Shown: piece by piece, positions 9,815-19,551 of the stretch
Layout of the letters: the number at the start of each line of letters is the position of its first letter
Position numbering within the stretch: the first letter of the stretch is position 1
From: Paenibacillus sp. 37
GTDB lineage: Bacteria > Bacillota > Bacilli > Paenibacillales > Paenibacillaceae
NCBI RefSeq assembly: GCF_008386395.1
Contig: NZ_CP043761.1
Location: forward strand, 6,386,001-6,450,000
Direction: 5' to 3'
Length of the DNA stretch: 64,000 bases
Notes under the pieces: generated by a model
What the model was told of the DNA's origin: nothing
What the model saw: the letters and a program-made list of their open reading frames with translations, nothing else
Databases searched by the model: none
Position numbers and translations under genes: made by a program

Positions 9815-9980
9815 CCCCATACCCCCAAGTCACGTAAAGGTTCTTGTACACGATATGCGGACAAGGACCCGAACATGACCGATGCAAGGTAAACGGTGCG
9901 TATCTACTCCATATCCATGATGCATAAGGGCAGGTGGATACGATGTTTTAATTGATTTGTTTTGGAAAAAAGTTACGTAG

Positions 9981-10006
9981 CTCTCCTGACTGTGTGATCA
10001 GGAGAG
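9981..10006 (-). terminator. Hairpin directly after ywlC, possible terminator
   Basis: CTCTCCTGA and TCAGGAGAG form a 9-bp perfect stem one base after the ywlC stop. A T-run is present but 9 nt away from the stem, which weakens the terminator reading. Confidence 0.5.
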
Positions 10007-10007
10007 G

Positions 10008-11246
10008 TTAAGAGGGTTGCTGGTTGCCAACTTGGATGAGTTGGTTACCCGCGGCCTTGAGCAGCCGATTCATGACGGCTGCTCCCAGCCCTTCGCGTGA
10101 GCAGGCTTCAGCCACAATATATGTGGCGCCTTGCTCATCGCAGCTGCGCAGCGCGGCGTATAGCCGGCGCGCTGCTTCCTCCAGCTCGCTGGCGTCACCC
10201 AGCGAGAACACGGCATCGGCGCGGTACTGCTCCGCGTGCTCGGCGAACGCCAGTACGGCGGTGCGCTCTCCGCGCCGCGCCGCCTCTGCGAGGGCGGCGC
10301 TGATCCAGGCTGCCACCGCTGCGGGCGGCCCCTCTACCACGCACAGCGCCCCTGCGGGTGCGTAGTGCGTGTACTTCATGCCCGGCGAGCGCGGCGCCGG
10401 GCTGCCCACGCCATCGGCCCCCTCCGCGAGTAGCGCGGGGTCCGTGGCGACACGGGCGGCAACGGCGGACAGTTGTTCCGCCGTTATGCCGCCAGGGCGC
10501 AGGATGGTGACGGTACCGTCGTCACCGACCTGCACAACCGTGGACTCGACGCCCACCCCGGTGGGGCCGCCGTCCACAATGCCGCCGATGCGGCCATCCA
10601 GATCCTCGCGCACATGGGCTGCGAGTGTCGGGCTTGGCCTCCCGGAGCGGTTGGCGCTTGGCGCAGCCACAGGGCACGCCGCAGCCGCGATCAACTGCAA
10701 GGCCACCGGATGGTCCGGCATGCGCACGGCCACCGTGTCCAGACCGGCCGTGACACGCGGGGACACCGCCCCCGCCCTAACCGGCAGCACCAGTGTCAGC
10801 GGTCCCGGCCAGAAGGCCGCCATCAGAGCTTCGGCTGTCTCGTTCACTTCCGTGACCAGAGCATCCAACTGGTCACGGTGCGCAATATGCACAATCAGTG
10901 GATTGTCGGAAGGTCGGCCTTTGGCGACAAATACAGCCTCCACGGCTGCCGTGCTACTCGCATCGGCACCCAAGCCATAGACCGTCTCGGTCGGAAAAGC
11001 CACCGTCTGACCTTGACGAATGCAGGCTGCGGCAGCCTGCAAGTCGGCGAGCGCCTGTTGATCGGCGCTCCCCTTTTTCACATCCAACAATTCAATATTA
11101 CCCAATCCGTGATCGTTCTCAGCGCTCACCAAGACGCGTACATCCCACATCTCAGTGACCAGTTCTACCGGAGCTTTCGTATCACGGTCTTCTCTACCAT
11201 CCCTCATCTCAGAGGTGTGTTGCAATTTTTCGTTTTCTCTGCTCAT
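10008..11246 (-). CDS. ywlC: L-threonylcarbamoyladenylate synthase (TsaC2/Sua5, YwlC)
   Basis: Makes threonylcarbamoyl-AMP from Thr, bicarbonate and ATP for the t6A37 modification of ANN-decoding tRNAs. The 412 aa include an N-terminal tail of about 65 residues, the YrdC domain (FPTETVYGLGADA, KGRPSDNPLIVHI, PSANRSGRPSPT) and the C-terminal Sua5 domain after SPGMKYTHYAP. The 10100-10900 stretch is strikingly GC-rich compared with its neighbours. The start is uncertain: the tail up to DVKKG is unlike typical Sua5 and an internal start is possible. Confidence 0.92.
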   Translation of the reverse strand: MSRENEKLQHTSEMRDGREDRDTKAPVELVTEMWDVRVLVSAENDHGLGNIELLDVKKGSADQQALADLQAAAACIRQGQTVAFPTETVYGLGADASSTAAVEAVFVAKGRPSDNPLIVHIAHRDQLDALVTEVNETAEALMAAFWPGPLTLVLPVRAGAVSPRVTAGLDTVAVRMPDHPVALQLIAAAACPVAAPSANRSGRPSPTLAAHVREDLDGRIGGIVDGGPTGVGVESTVVQVGDDGTVTILRPGGITAEQLSAVAARVATDPALLAEGADGVGSPAPRSPGMKYTHYAPAGALCVVEGPPAAVAAWISAALAEAARRGERTAVLAFAEHAEQYRADAVFSLGDASELEEAARRLYAALRSCDEQGATYIVAEACSREGLGAAVMNRLLKAAGNQLIQVGNQQPS

Positions 11247-11427
11247 ATATCATCATTCCTAAACTTCAAATAGGTTAGTTCATATCCATATTCAATATAA
11301 GTAATTATAACATACCTGACCCAACTCGGATGCCCTTCAAACTTCGCCCAGAAATTCACCACCAATTCATATCAAAAGGGCATCTCCCATAATCGAAGTC
11401 GCCCTTTACCATAGTATAAATTCGTTG

Positions 11428-12087
11428 TTATGTGAACAATCCAGTTACCCAACTCCACAGTTTCACGGCCATATCCCACAGAAAGAATCTCGCTTCCGGT
11501 GTGTCTCCCTGCACAGATGCCTCGGCATCTCCTGGTTCAGCCGCTGCGGCTGATACCGTTGAAGGTTTCGCCAGTGCATCCCCAGTCCCTGCGTCAATGA
11601 AGCACAGCGGCGGGAACAACACACACCACCAGTTCTGACCTTTGCCTTCGCCAAGCGTAATCCGAACAGCTTCATAATCCCCGGCAGGATACACAGTGCC
11701 CCCATACAGCTTGGTCGGGAACGGAACAGAACCCAACTCCACCTGATACTCATAATTTAAACCGCGACTGAGCAACTCTTCTCCTACTCTATTCTCAATC
11801 TCGGACAAATGCTCACGAATAACCTTGCGCGCTTCATCCAGACTTTGCGGATTCTCCAGTTCGGCTACCCACTCGCCCATCTGAGCAACGACAGCATCCC
11901 GAATCTCGCGTTTCACCAATTGATCTCCCGGTGCATCCGAGTTTGCTAGAATACGCAAGCGAATCGATTGTTCCGGAATTGCTGTGGCCGCCACAGCTGC
12001 ATCCGTTTTCTGACCTTCCCACATCATGATAATCATCATAAGACATACAATAATAAGTCCAACTTGCTTAACAATTCGTCTGTTCAT
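11428..12087 (-). CDS. spoIIR: Stage II sporulation protein R
   Basis: Forespore-made signalling protein that triggers SpoIIGA to process pro-sigma-E in the mother cell. The 219-aa product has an N-terminal membrane or signal helix (VGLIIVCLMMIIMMW). The family domain follows: RLRILANSDAPGDQLVKREIRDAV, YEVELG-like YQVELG, YPAGDYEAVRITLGEGKGQNWWCVLFPPLCF. The Ala/Glu-rich segment after residue 175 is variable. It is transcribed alone from a sigma-F-like promoter. Position between ywlC and the rodA-like genes follows Bacillus synteny. Confidence 0.95.
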   Translation of the reverse strand: MNRRIVKQVGLIIVCLMMIIMMWEGQKTDAAVAATAIPEQSIRLRILANSDAPGDQLVKREIRDAVVAQMGEWVAELENPQSLDEARKVIREHLSEIENRVGEELLSRGLNYEYQVELGSVPFPTKLYGGTVYPAGDYEAVRITLGEGKGQNWWCVLFPPLCFIDAGTGDALAKPSTVSAAAAEPGDAEASVQGDTPEARFFLWDMAVKLWSWVTGLFT

Positions 12088-12142
12088 TCCGTTTTCCCCC
12101 TCGACTCTCTGATCACGTTGCCTGCAACTCTCTCATGTCTAT

Positions 12143-12171
12143 CAGTATGCCCGGGAGAATCGGAAGTAAAC
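12143..12171 (-). promoter_or_regulatory. Sigma-F-like promoter of spoIIR
   Basis: On the minus strand GTTTA (12171-12167) fits the GYWTA -35. GGGCATACTG (12152-12143) fits GGNNANAHTR exactly. The spacing is 14 bp, one short of the usual 15. It lies about 56 bp before the spoIIR start codon. In B. subtilis spoIIR is a sigma-F gene, so the match is expected. Confidence 0.72.
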
Positions 12172-12344
12172 CTAGCATTTGTAATAAATCTACTAAATCG
12201 ATTCTATGATATACATTCGCTCACCAGTCATGTTAAAAAGGCTGATCCGCACCTGGTTACAGGGCAAATCAACCTCTTCATTTCCACCAACGATCAATTT
12301 TATACGCTCCACCGTTTTACTTCTCACCCAGACCGACTCAACAG

Positions 12345-13565
12345 TTACACAACACTTTTCTCTTTCTTGAGCATATTCCATAAACGTTCCGACAACCGAG
12401 GTTGCTGCTCCCCCATCAGAAGTTCATCCTCCTCTTCCTGTCCATACAACTTAATGCTCATGACCACCCCAATACAAGCCATATTAATGAGCAAAGAGGT
12501 GCCGCCGTAACTGATGAACGGTAACGTAATACCTGTGAGTGGCATCAGTCCGAGGAACGCTCCCACGTTCTCAAATACCTGATACAATAACATTCCGATA
12601 ATACCAACAATGATGACGGGTCCTGCGCGTTCTCTGCAAGTCAGAGCAATCAGCACCATACGTTGAATCAGAATAAAGTACAACAGAATCAGTACGGATG
12701 CACCAACAAAGCCAAACTCCTCTGCGATCACAACAAAAATGGAATCAGAATACGTATAGGGGACTCGTCCGCTCTGAACAGATGTTCCTTGCAAGTAACC
12801 TTTACCGATGATGCCCCCAGAACCGATGGCTAAACCTGCATTTTTCGTATGCCAGGAAGCTTTGGAGGTAGCCTTTTCCGGTACCAACCAAGGATCAATC
12901 CGTTCTGCCCAATGTTCCCTTTTTATCTTTTCAAGAAAGGTGAACACTTCATCATGGTAGAAAGTATAGGCTTTAACAAAACCAAAGAACGCTACCCCCA
13001 CGATCGCCAGTGCAATCAATGCGTGCTTCAGCCTCATATTTCCGATCCAGAATACCGCAGCCAAAATTACTACATACCCCAGCGCATTCCCCAAATCATT
13101 CTGAGCCATAACAAGGGCAAACGGAATAAACGCCCAACAGCCAATCGGCACAATATCTCTCCAAAATTTCAGCGTGCCTCGTTGTCTCTTCACGATCAAA
13201 TGGGCGAGAAACAGAATCAGAATCATCTTGAACAGCTCTGCCGGTTGAAAAGAAAAATTCTCGCCCAGCTTCAGCCAGCCGTTAGCATTATTGATCGAAC
13301 TGCCCAGGACATTAGCCAGGATCAGCAATATAATTCCCAAGCCATACAAATAAAACGCATATTTCACGTATAACTTGTAATTCACAAGCCCGATCACAAG
13401 CACCGCAATGAACCCGGCCACATAGAAATAAATTGTTTTGACATGGTGATTCGCCAAGTTGGCATCTGTCTGCGTTCCGCTATAAATCGCAAATACACTA
13501 ATAATCATGAGCAACAGCATTACAAAGAGAATCACACCATCCATCTTTTTCAACATTCTCAACAT
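12345..13565 (-). CDS. FtsW/RodA/SpoVE-family peptidoglycan polymerase, paralog 1
   Basis: SEDS-family lipid II polymerase with about ten membrane helices. Typical blocks include NNANGWLKLG, SFQPAELFK, AQNDLGNALGY, SDSIFVVIAEEFGFVG and the C-terminal LMPLTGITLPFISYGGTS. I start it at ATG 13565 (MLRMLKKMDG), with AGGGGG upstream, giving 406 aa, the same length as its neighbour. The next gene upstream is a close paralog in the same direction. Whether it serves elongation or spore cortex is not decided by sequence; nearness to spoIIR hints at sporulation. Confidence 0.88.
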   Translation of the reverse strand: MLRMLKKMDGVILFVMLLLMIISVFAIYSGTQTDANLANHHVKTIYFYVAGFIAVLVIGLVNYKLYVKYAFYLYGLGIILLILANVLGSSINNANGWLKLGENFSFQPAELFKMILILFLAHLIVKRQRGTLKFWRDIVPIGCWAFIPFALVMAQNDLGNALGYVVILAAVFWIGNMRLKHALIALAIVGVAFFGFVKAYTFYHDEVFTFLEKIKREHWAERIDPWLVPEKATSKASWHTKNAGLAIGSGGIIGKGYLQGTSVQSGRVPYTYSDSIFVVIAEEFGFVGASVLILLYFILIQRMVLIALTCRERAGPVIIVGIIGMLLYQVFENVGAFLGLMPLTGITLPFISYGGTSLLINMACIGVVMSIKLYGQEEEDELLMGEQQPRLSERLWNMLKKEKSVV

Positions 13566-13837
13566 GACTCCGTCCATCCCCCTGAAATCTAACAATCTAT
13601 CATTTCCAATTGAACTCAATATTACCATTGTATATAATTGGATAATAAAATGGAAATCTGGATCTTTTCAGGATGACTATTCAACCATTCAACGGCCTGT
13701 CTCCCACACTTAAAACAATAAAAACCCCAAAACATTCACCCCTAAGTGAATAGGGCTGATCTGTTTAAGGGTTCTATTGTTAAGCGGCTTAAATACGAAT
13801 ATCTGACGTTGCTATTTCAAGGTTTGATTCGAGAACG

Positions 13838-15058
13838 TTATTGCTCCTGCTGGGATGGCTTGCGTCTCAGCACTTTCATCACCAGATCGGTAATACTCGG
13901 TTGTTCCGAAGAGCCGAGAATATCTTCGTTCTCTTCCGTGTGAACCTTGATACTCATCACAATCCCCATACTAATCATGTTGAGCATAATGGAGGTACCG
14001 CCCGAACTGATAAATGGCAGTGTGATCCCTGTCAGTGGCATCAGACCAATAAATGGGCCAATATTAACAAAGATCTGGTAGAGCAGCATCGCTATAATCC
14101 CAACAATGAGATAAGGCCCCGCTCGATCCTTACACTCCAGTGCAATCAGCACCAGCCTGTGAATCAGGATAAAGTACAGGAGAAGCAGTACCGAAGCACC
14201 GATGAAACCAAATTCTTCCCCAATCTGCACAAAGATGGAGTCAGCATAGGCCAGCGGCACCCGATTCGACTGAATCGTTGTGCCTTCCATATAACCTTTG
14301 CCCGTAATCCCGCCAGAACCAATCGCAAGCTTTGCATTATACGTCTGCCAGAGTACATCTCTTGAGGTCAACTCTGGTACAAGCCAGGGGTCAAAACGAT
14401 CTGCCCAGTGCGAACGTCCAATGTCATTCAGGAATTTAACAATCTCATCATGATAATGAATATATGCCTGTGTACCACCGATAAAGGTAGCCACAGCAAT
14501 AATAAAACCAATGAGGGCATGCGTAAATTTAATGTTGCCGATCCATAATAGGCCCACAAGAATGACAACATAACTTAACGCATTTCCCAAGTCATTTTGA
14601 AGCAATACGAGTAGTAATGGCGGCAGAACGCAGAGTGAGATCGGAATAACATCACGTCCGAAATAGAGCGGACGATTCTTCTTTCGGGCCAAAAAGGCCG
14701 ATAAAAACACAATCAGACATAGCTTGAACAACTCAGCTGGTTGCAAACTGACCCCGAAGATGGACAGCCAACCTTTTGCACCGTAATACTCTTTACCAAA
14801 AAACATTACGAAAATGAGCAGTAACATACCCACGCCATAGATATATAAATAATTTTTGATTATGAATTTATAGTTTATCATCGACATTCCAAAAAAGACG
14901 ATGAATCCCAAAATATAAAAGATCACTGCACTTTTCGGGAGTCCCTCCAGCTTCGGACGACCAAACGTTGTACTGTAAATTGACAAAATACTGATAACCA
15001 TCAGAATAACAAGTATAAACACGATAGAATAGTCTATCTTTTTAAATTTGTGCAGCAT
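13838..15058 (-). CDS. FtsW/RodA/SpoVE-family peptidoglycan polymerase, paralog 2
   Basis: Second SEDS protein, 406 aa from ATG 15058 (MLHKFKKIDYSIVFI), with GGGGGAAC upstream. The in-frame TTG at 15076 would overlap that site. It matches paralog 1 along its whole length, for example PAELFKLCLIVFLSAFL, LLQNDLGNALSYVVIL, DSIFVQIGEEFGFIG and GLMPLTGITLPFISSGGTS. One odd point is FISSGG here against FISYGG in paralog 1 and most SEDS proteins. A gap of about 270 bp separates the two, so each may have its own promoter. Confidence 0.88.
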   Translation of the reverse strand: MLHKFKKIDYSIVFILVILMVISILSIYSTTFGRPKLEGLPKSAVIFYILGFIVFFGMSMINYKFIIKNYLYIYGVGMLLLIFVMFFGKEYYGAKGWLSIFGVSLQPAELFKLCLIVFLSAFLARKKNRPLYFGRDVIPISLCVLPPLLLVLLQNDLGNALSYVVILVGLLWIGNIKFTHALIGFIIAVATFIGGTQAYIHYHDEIVKFLNDIGRSHWADRFDPWLVPELTSRDVLWQTYNAKLAIGSGGITGKGYMEGTTIQSNRVPLAYADSIFVQIGEEFGFIGASVLLLLYFILIHRLVLIALECKDRAGPYLIVGIIAMLLYQIFVNIGPFIGLMPLTGITLPFISSGGTSIMLNMISMGIVMSIKVHTEENEDILGSSEQPSITDLVMKVLRRKPSQQEQ

Positions 15059-15143
15059 GTAATTATGTTCCCCCAAGCATTCAGAAATCTTCGGTATATC
15101 TCATTGTAGAGGATTTCACGGTAAAAAGAAAACCCGCGGAACC

Positions 15144-16049
15144 TTACATTTTCGTCACCTGTTCCGAAGTACGAACACCCAGGACATGCCGCTCGATTCC
15201 GGCAAGGTCCGGTACAATGATAATTTCCCGCCAATGTCCCGCCGATTCAAGCAGAGCCGCGATGTCGCGAGCCTGCCCCTGACCCAGCTCAAAACCAATA
15301 ATCTGCGGCGGCGCAGGCAGCAGCGACAGTTGCTCCAGCATGATACGGTACGGTGCAAGCCCGTCCGGACCGCCGTCCAATGCCATGCGCGGCTCATGAT
15401 CGCGCACCTCTTGCTGTAACCCGGCGATATCCGCCGCCGGGATGTATGGCGGGTTGGACACCAAGATGTCCACCCGTGCCCCGGCGAACGGGGCCAGCAG
15501 ATCGCCTTCACGGAAGCCGATCTGTACCCCGTTCGCGGCCGCGTTCCGCGCGGCCACTTGCAGGGCAGCCGCCGAGAGATCCCCGGCGCCGACCTGCCAG
15601 CGCGGGCGTAGTGAAGCCATCGTCACCGCGATGGCACCACTGCCCGTGCCAATATCGACGGCGAGCGGAGCGCCGTCAGGAAACACGCGGTCGGCTTCGC
15701 GCAGCACAGCCTCGACCAACAGCTCGGTCTCCGGCCGCGGAATCAGCACGGCCGGCGTGACCTCGAACGGCAGCCCATAGAATTCCTGGCTGCCGATAAT
15801 ATATTGCGCCGGCTCACCCGCAGCCTTGCGCGTGACGGCGTCCTCCCAGCGGCTGCGATGCTCGCTGGGAAAAGGCTCCGGCTGCATCATGTAGTACGCG
15901 GCGCCATAGACGCCGAGTACATGTTCCAGCAGCAGCCGAGCATTGTTTTGCGGCTCGTACACGCCGCACTTTTCCAAAAAAGAGGAAGCCTCCACGAAGG
16001 CTTCCCGACAGCTCTGTTCCGGCGTCATGACAAACTGCGCGCGGGTCAC
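15144..16049 (-). CDS. prmC: Peptide chain release factor N5-glutamine methyltransferase
   Basis: Methylates the Gln of the GGQ motif in release factors. The 301-aa product has an N-terminal helical RF-binding domain, the SAM-binding block AVDIGTGSGAIAVTMA (about residue 120) and the catalytic SNPPYIP (about residue 195). The start is GTG 16049, 3 bp after the prfA stop, with GAGGAGAA formed by the end of prfA, so the two are coupled. The region 15300-15850 is very GC-rich compared with its neighbours, as in ywlC. Confidence 0.95.
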   Translation of the reverse strand: MTRAQFVMTPEQSCREAFVEASSFLEKCGVYEPQNNARLLLEHVLGVYGAAYYMMQPEPFPSEHRSRWEDAVTRKAAGEPAQYIIGSQEFYGLPFEVTPAVLIPRPETELLVEAVLREADRVFPDGAPLAVDIGTGSGAIAVTMASLRPRWQVGAGDLSAAALQVAARNAAANGVQIGFREGDLLAPFAGARVDILVSNPPYIPAADIAGLQQEVRDHEPRMALDGGPDGLAPYRIMLEQLSLLPAPPQIIGFELGQGQARDIAALLESAGHWREIIIVPDLAGIERHVLGVRTSEQVTKM

Positions 16050-16052
16050 AGA

Positions 16053-17120
16053 TTATTCTCCTCTATCCATCATCTCAGTCTGCTGAGCAATGGTCAGTGC
16101 AGACAAAATATCTTCAATCTCTCCGTTCATCACCTGATCCAGCTTGTGCATTGTCAGGCCGATCCGGTGATCAGTCACACGGCTTTGTGGGAAGTTGTAC
16201 GTACGAATCCGCTCACTGCGGTCACCCGTTCCCACTTTGCTCTTCCGCTCAACAGAGATCTTCGCTTCCTCTTCCATCCGTTTCATATCGAAGATACGCG
16301 TACGCAGAACCTGCAACGCTTTTTCCTTGTTGGAGTTCTGTGATTTTCCATCCTGACATGTCGCAACAATTCCCGTTGGAACGTGCGTTACCCGTACTGC
16401 GGATTTCGTGGTATTAACCGATTGTCCACCGGCACCACTGGAACAGAACGTATCCACACGGATGTCTTTATCATGAATTTCGATATCAAAATCTTCGGCT
16501 TCAGGCATAACCGCAACCGTTGAAGTTGATGTATGAATACGTCCGCCAGACTCAGTTGTTGGAATACGCTGCACACGGTGTGCGCCGCTTTCGTATTTCA
16601 TTTTGCTGTATGCGCCGCGTCCGTTGATCAGGAAAACAACCTCTTTGAATCCACCGAGATCATTCGTGTTAACGTCCATCAGTTCTACACGCCAGCCTTG
16701 TGCATCTGCATAACGCGTGTACATCCGATAAAGATCTGCTGCAAACAATGCTGCTTCATCTCCACCAGCTGCTCCACGAATCTCAACAATAACGTTCTTG
16801 TCGTCATTCGGATCTTTTGGTAGCATAAGCACACGAATCAATTCGTCTAGCTCTTTCTGACGAGTGCTCAGTTCGTCTATTTCCATTTTGACCATTTCGC
16901 GCATCTCATCATCCAGTTTCTCACCCTGCATTTCCTTTGCAGCTTCGAGATCCTGACTTACCTGTTTGTATTCATTGTACGCTTCATAAGTCGGTTGCAG
17001 ATCGGATTGTTCTTTGGAGTATTCCCGCAACTTTTTGTTGTCACTTGCCACATCCGGGTCACACAAAAGCTCGCTCAACTTGTCATAACGGTCGGCTAAC
17101 GCCTGTAATTTATCCAACAT
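16053..17120 (-). CDS. prfA: Peptide chain release factor 1
   Basis: Recognises UAA/UAG stop codons and triggers peptide release. The 355 aa are full length. The peptidyl-hydrolysis GGQ lies in [12 protein letters not shown] near residue 230. The class RF1 decoding motif reads as PAT-type variant [13 protein letters not shown] (about residues 185-197). GTGAGGTGAC precedes the ATG. It forms an operon with prmC, which modifies its product. Confidence 0.96.
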   Translation of the reverse strand: MLDKLQALADRYDKLSELLCDPDVASDNKKLREYSKEQSDLQPTYEAYNEYKQVSQDLEAAKEMQGEKLDDEMREMVKMEIDELSTRQKELDELIRVLMLPKDPNDDKNVIVEIRGAAGGDEAALFAADLYRMYTRYADAQGWRVELMDVNTNDLGGFKEVVFLINGRGAYSKMKYESGAHRVQRIPTTESGGRIHTSTSTVAVMPEAEDFDIEIHDKDIRVDTFCSSGAGGQSVNTTKSAVRVTHVPTGIVATCQDGKSQNSNKEKALQVLRTRIFDMKRMEEEAKISVERKSKVGTGDRSERIRTYNFPQSRVTDHRIGLTMHKLDQVMNGEIEDILSALTIAQQTEMMDRGE

Positions 17121-17565
17121 GTATAGTCACCTCACGCATTATTTTGTCCAAGCACATCACATTTTCAATAATTATTTCAATTCAATCTTAATTACATCTA
17201 TAATCTATATTCCACAACGCACAGGATTCTCACGAATCCCCTGACCGCAGCATGTATTCACATTCATGTATGATCGACGTATAACATCGCTACAACGTCA
17301 TCAAATCCTTTACTTTTAAAGTTGATATCAAGAAATCGTGTACCCTGTATGAAACTCGCTTCAACTCATCTGTTACAGCGCGAATTTAACGTGGTATACG
17401 ACTCTTAATTATAGCATATTCTTATGGTTCTGAATAGTAACTGTTCGGCGCGCAATACAAAAATAATTCTATTTACATATTTCGGATTGTGTCTTTTCCT
17501 TTTATTATATCCACTACGCGCGATCAATCCAGTGCTTGTACACAATATATAGCGATCAAAAACAT

Positions 17566-17605
17566 AAAAAGCCCTGTTATCTTCCAAAGAAGATAACAGG
17601 GCTGC
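17566..17605 (-). terminator. Terminator downstream of ychF
   Basis: AGCCCTGTTATCTTC and its complement form a 15-bp perfect stem with a 4-nt loop, followed by TTTTTATG on the minus strand. It lies about 40 bp after the ychF stop. The rest of 17121-17643 holds nothing I can support. Confidence 0.9.
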
Positions 17606-17643
17606 TATAACCATTTTTTAAACCATAGTGAACGGTTTAGGAA

Positions 17644-18744
17644 TTATACGTTGAAACGGAAGTGCATAACGTCGCCGTCATTTACAACGTACTCTTTACC
17701 TTCAAGACGAAGTTGACCGCGCTCTTTGGCACCGTTCATGGAACCCGCTGCAACCAGATCGTCGTAGGAAACCACCTCTGCACGGATGAATCCACGCTCG
17801 AAGTCGGTGTGAATGACACCTGCTGCGCCAGGTGCTTTGGTACCTTTGCGGATTGTCCAAGCACGAACTTCCTGTACACCTGCTGTAAAGTATGTGTACA
17901 GACCGAGCAATTTGTAAGCTGCTTTGATCAACAGGTTGAGACCGGAATCCTCGATACCGAGTTCTTCCAGGAACATTTGTTTATCTTCGCCTTCCAGCTC
18001 AGAGATCTCTTCTTCAACCTTCGCACTGATTGGCACCACTTCTGCGTTCTCAGCAGCTGCGAATTCTCTTACTTTTTGCACGTAAGCATTGTTCGCCACG
18101 TCGCCGATTTCATCCTCAGCTACATTGGCTGCGTACAGAACAGGCTTCAGGGTAAGCAAGTGCAGATCGCGCACGATCAGAAGCTCATCATCCGTAAGTT
18201 CCATGCTGCGTGCCGGCTTGTCATCGTACAGAACAGCCTTCACTCTCTCCAATACTTCTACTTCTTGAGAGGCAGTCTTGTTGCCGCCCTTCATGTTTTT
18301 CTTGGAGCGATCGATTTTCTTCTCAACACTCTCGATATCGGCCAGGATCAGCTCCAGATTGATCGTCTGGATGTCGCTCACCGGGTCAATTTTGCCATCG
18401 ACGTGTGTGATGTTCTCATCAACAAAGCAACGTACCACGTGTACAATTGCATCTACTTCACGAATGTGGGCAAGGAACTTGTTACCCAGACCTTCACCTT
18501 TGCTCGCACCACGAACAAGACCCGCGATATCTACAAACTCAAACGCCGTTGGTACTGTTTTCTTAGGTACAACGAGTTCTGTCAGTTTGTCCAAACGCTC
18601 ATCGGGTACTTCAACGATCCCCACGTTAGGGTCAATTGTACAGAACGGATAGTTTGCCGATTCGGCACCTGCTTGTGTAATTGCGTTAAACAATGTAGAT
18701 TTACCAACGTTAGGCAGACCTACGATTCCAGCTTTCAAAGCCAT
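17644..18744 (-). CDS. ychF: Redox-regulated ATPase/GTPase YchF (OLA1 family)
   Basis: Ribosome-associated P-loop NTPase of the Obg superfamily that prefers ATP. The 366-aa product has G1 GLPNVGKST (residues 9-17), G3 DIAGLVRGAS, the NxxE-type G4 variant AANVAEDE and the C-terminal TGS domain starting at about residue 282 (FTAGVQEVRAWTIRKGTKAPGAAGVIH split by a conserved glycine turn). GAGGAG lies before the ATG. It is transcribed alone, ahead of prfA. Confidence 0.95.
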   Translation of the reverse strand: MALKAGIVGLPNVGKSTLFNAITQAGAESANYPFCTIDPNVGIVEVPDERLDKLTELVVPKKTVPTAFEFVDIAGLVRGASKGEGLGNKFLAHIREVDAIVHVVRCFVDENITHVDGKIDPVSDIQTINLELILADIESVEKKIDRSKKNMKGGNKTASQEVEVLERVKAVLYDDKPARSMELTDDELLIVRDLHLLTLKPVLYAANVAEDEIGDVANNAYVQKVREFAAAENAEVVPISAKVEEEISELEGEDKQMFLEELGIEDSGLNLLIKAAYKLLGLYTYFTAGVQEVRAWTIRKGTKAPGAAGVIHTDFERGFIRAEVVSYDDLVAAGSMNGAKERGQLRLEGKEYVVNDGDVMHFRFNV

Positions 18745-18865
18745 GTATATGACAACTCCTCATTGATTACTTGTTCGGTATGGATAATCCTATACATTAT
18801 ATATGACAAACCTCAAGGCATCAAGGAACTTCGCCAATTCGACCAGAGTCCCATCCACTATTGGT

Positions 18866-19336
18866 TTACCCTTTGATTTCCTTATACATCGTCAGATCCG
18901 TTACCTCATATCCCATCTTGCGATACAGGCTGCTCGCCCGCACATTATGTCCAAACACATGCAGGCCAATGCGATCCACGCCAAGACTCAAGGCCGTCTG
19001 TTCAAGCGCCTCCATCGTCTCTGTTCCATACCCTTTACCGCGGTGTGCTTCTTCAACCACAATGTCTAGCAAAAATGCATCTTTGCCACGACGATTATCC
19101 GTGATGTTAAACCAGATATACCCCACATTTCCGTCTACAGGATGCATCAGATTGTAGAGATACGCTCCGGGTGTGTTCAAGCCTTCTGGCAGATAACGTT
19201 CATAAGATTCCTCGGCCAGTTGCTGCGCCTCTTCCTCAGCCCAGGTGCCCGCTTCTACTTTTTCCTGTGCAAAGTCTTTAATCGATCGAATGCGAAAACT
19301 CGCATAATCTTCCTGATTCATTGGAGAAAGTTTCAA
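18866..19336 (-). CDS. GNAT-family N-acetyltransferase
   Basis: A 156-aa acetyltransferase. The acetyl-CoA pyrophosphate loop is HRGKGYGTETME (about residues 97-108), preceded by LDIVVEE and followed by GLHVFGHNVRASSLYRKMGYEV, the usual beta5-alpha4 end of the fold. The start is TTG 19336, with GGAGGGGAA 6 bp upstream. The substrate cannot be told from sequence. It is transcribed away from the following small-protein genes. Confidence 0.88.
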   Translation of the reverse strand: MKLSPMNQEDYASFRIRSIKDFAQEKVEAGTWAEEEAQQLAEESYERYLPEGLNTPGAYLYNLMHPVDGNVGYIWFNITDNRRGKDAFLLDIVVEEAHRGKGYGTETMEALEQTALSLGVDRIGLHVFGHNVRASSLYRKMGYEVTDLTMYKEIKG

Positions 19337-19551
19337 CTTTTTCCCCTCCTTATTTCAAGTGATCTTAATTATGTATGATCTCTGTGCAGTCCTTTTTGCA
19401 CTACTAGTATCTTATTGTATCCTTTTCTCCCATTAAGCGCATGAAGTTATTCTGAGGATTCGAACTTCAGTTTTCATATTTATCCATTTAATTTATAACT
19501 TTTGATCTCTACCCATTGTTTATACCTCATGAAGGAAAGGAGTGGATCATA

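Noticed and set aside
9815..10007. Possible Mn2+ (yybP-ykoY) riboswitch before mntP
   Set aside because: A GGAGTAG-like piece is present on the minus strand, but the paired loops and flanking stems of the aptamer could not be found.
10008..11246. ywlC as horizontally acquired because of high GC
   Set aside because: The gene is in its conserved place between mntP and spoIIR and belongs to a universal family; composition alone is not enough.
12193..12381. 62-codon minus-strand frame overlapping the end of the first SEDS gene
   Set aside because: No ribosome binding site at its ATG, which lies inside the upstream gene, and no family resemblance. It may be a decayed remnant, but I cannot support it as a gene.
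17662..18876. 404-codon frame opposite ychF
   Set aside because: Same antisense-shadow composition; ychF on the other strand is unambiguous.
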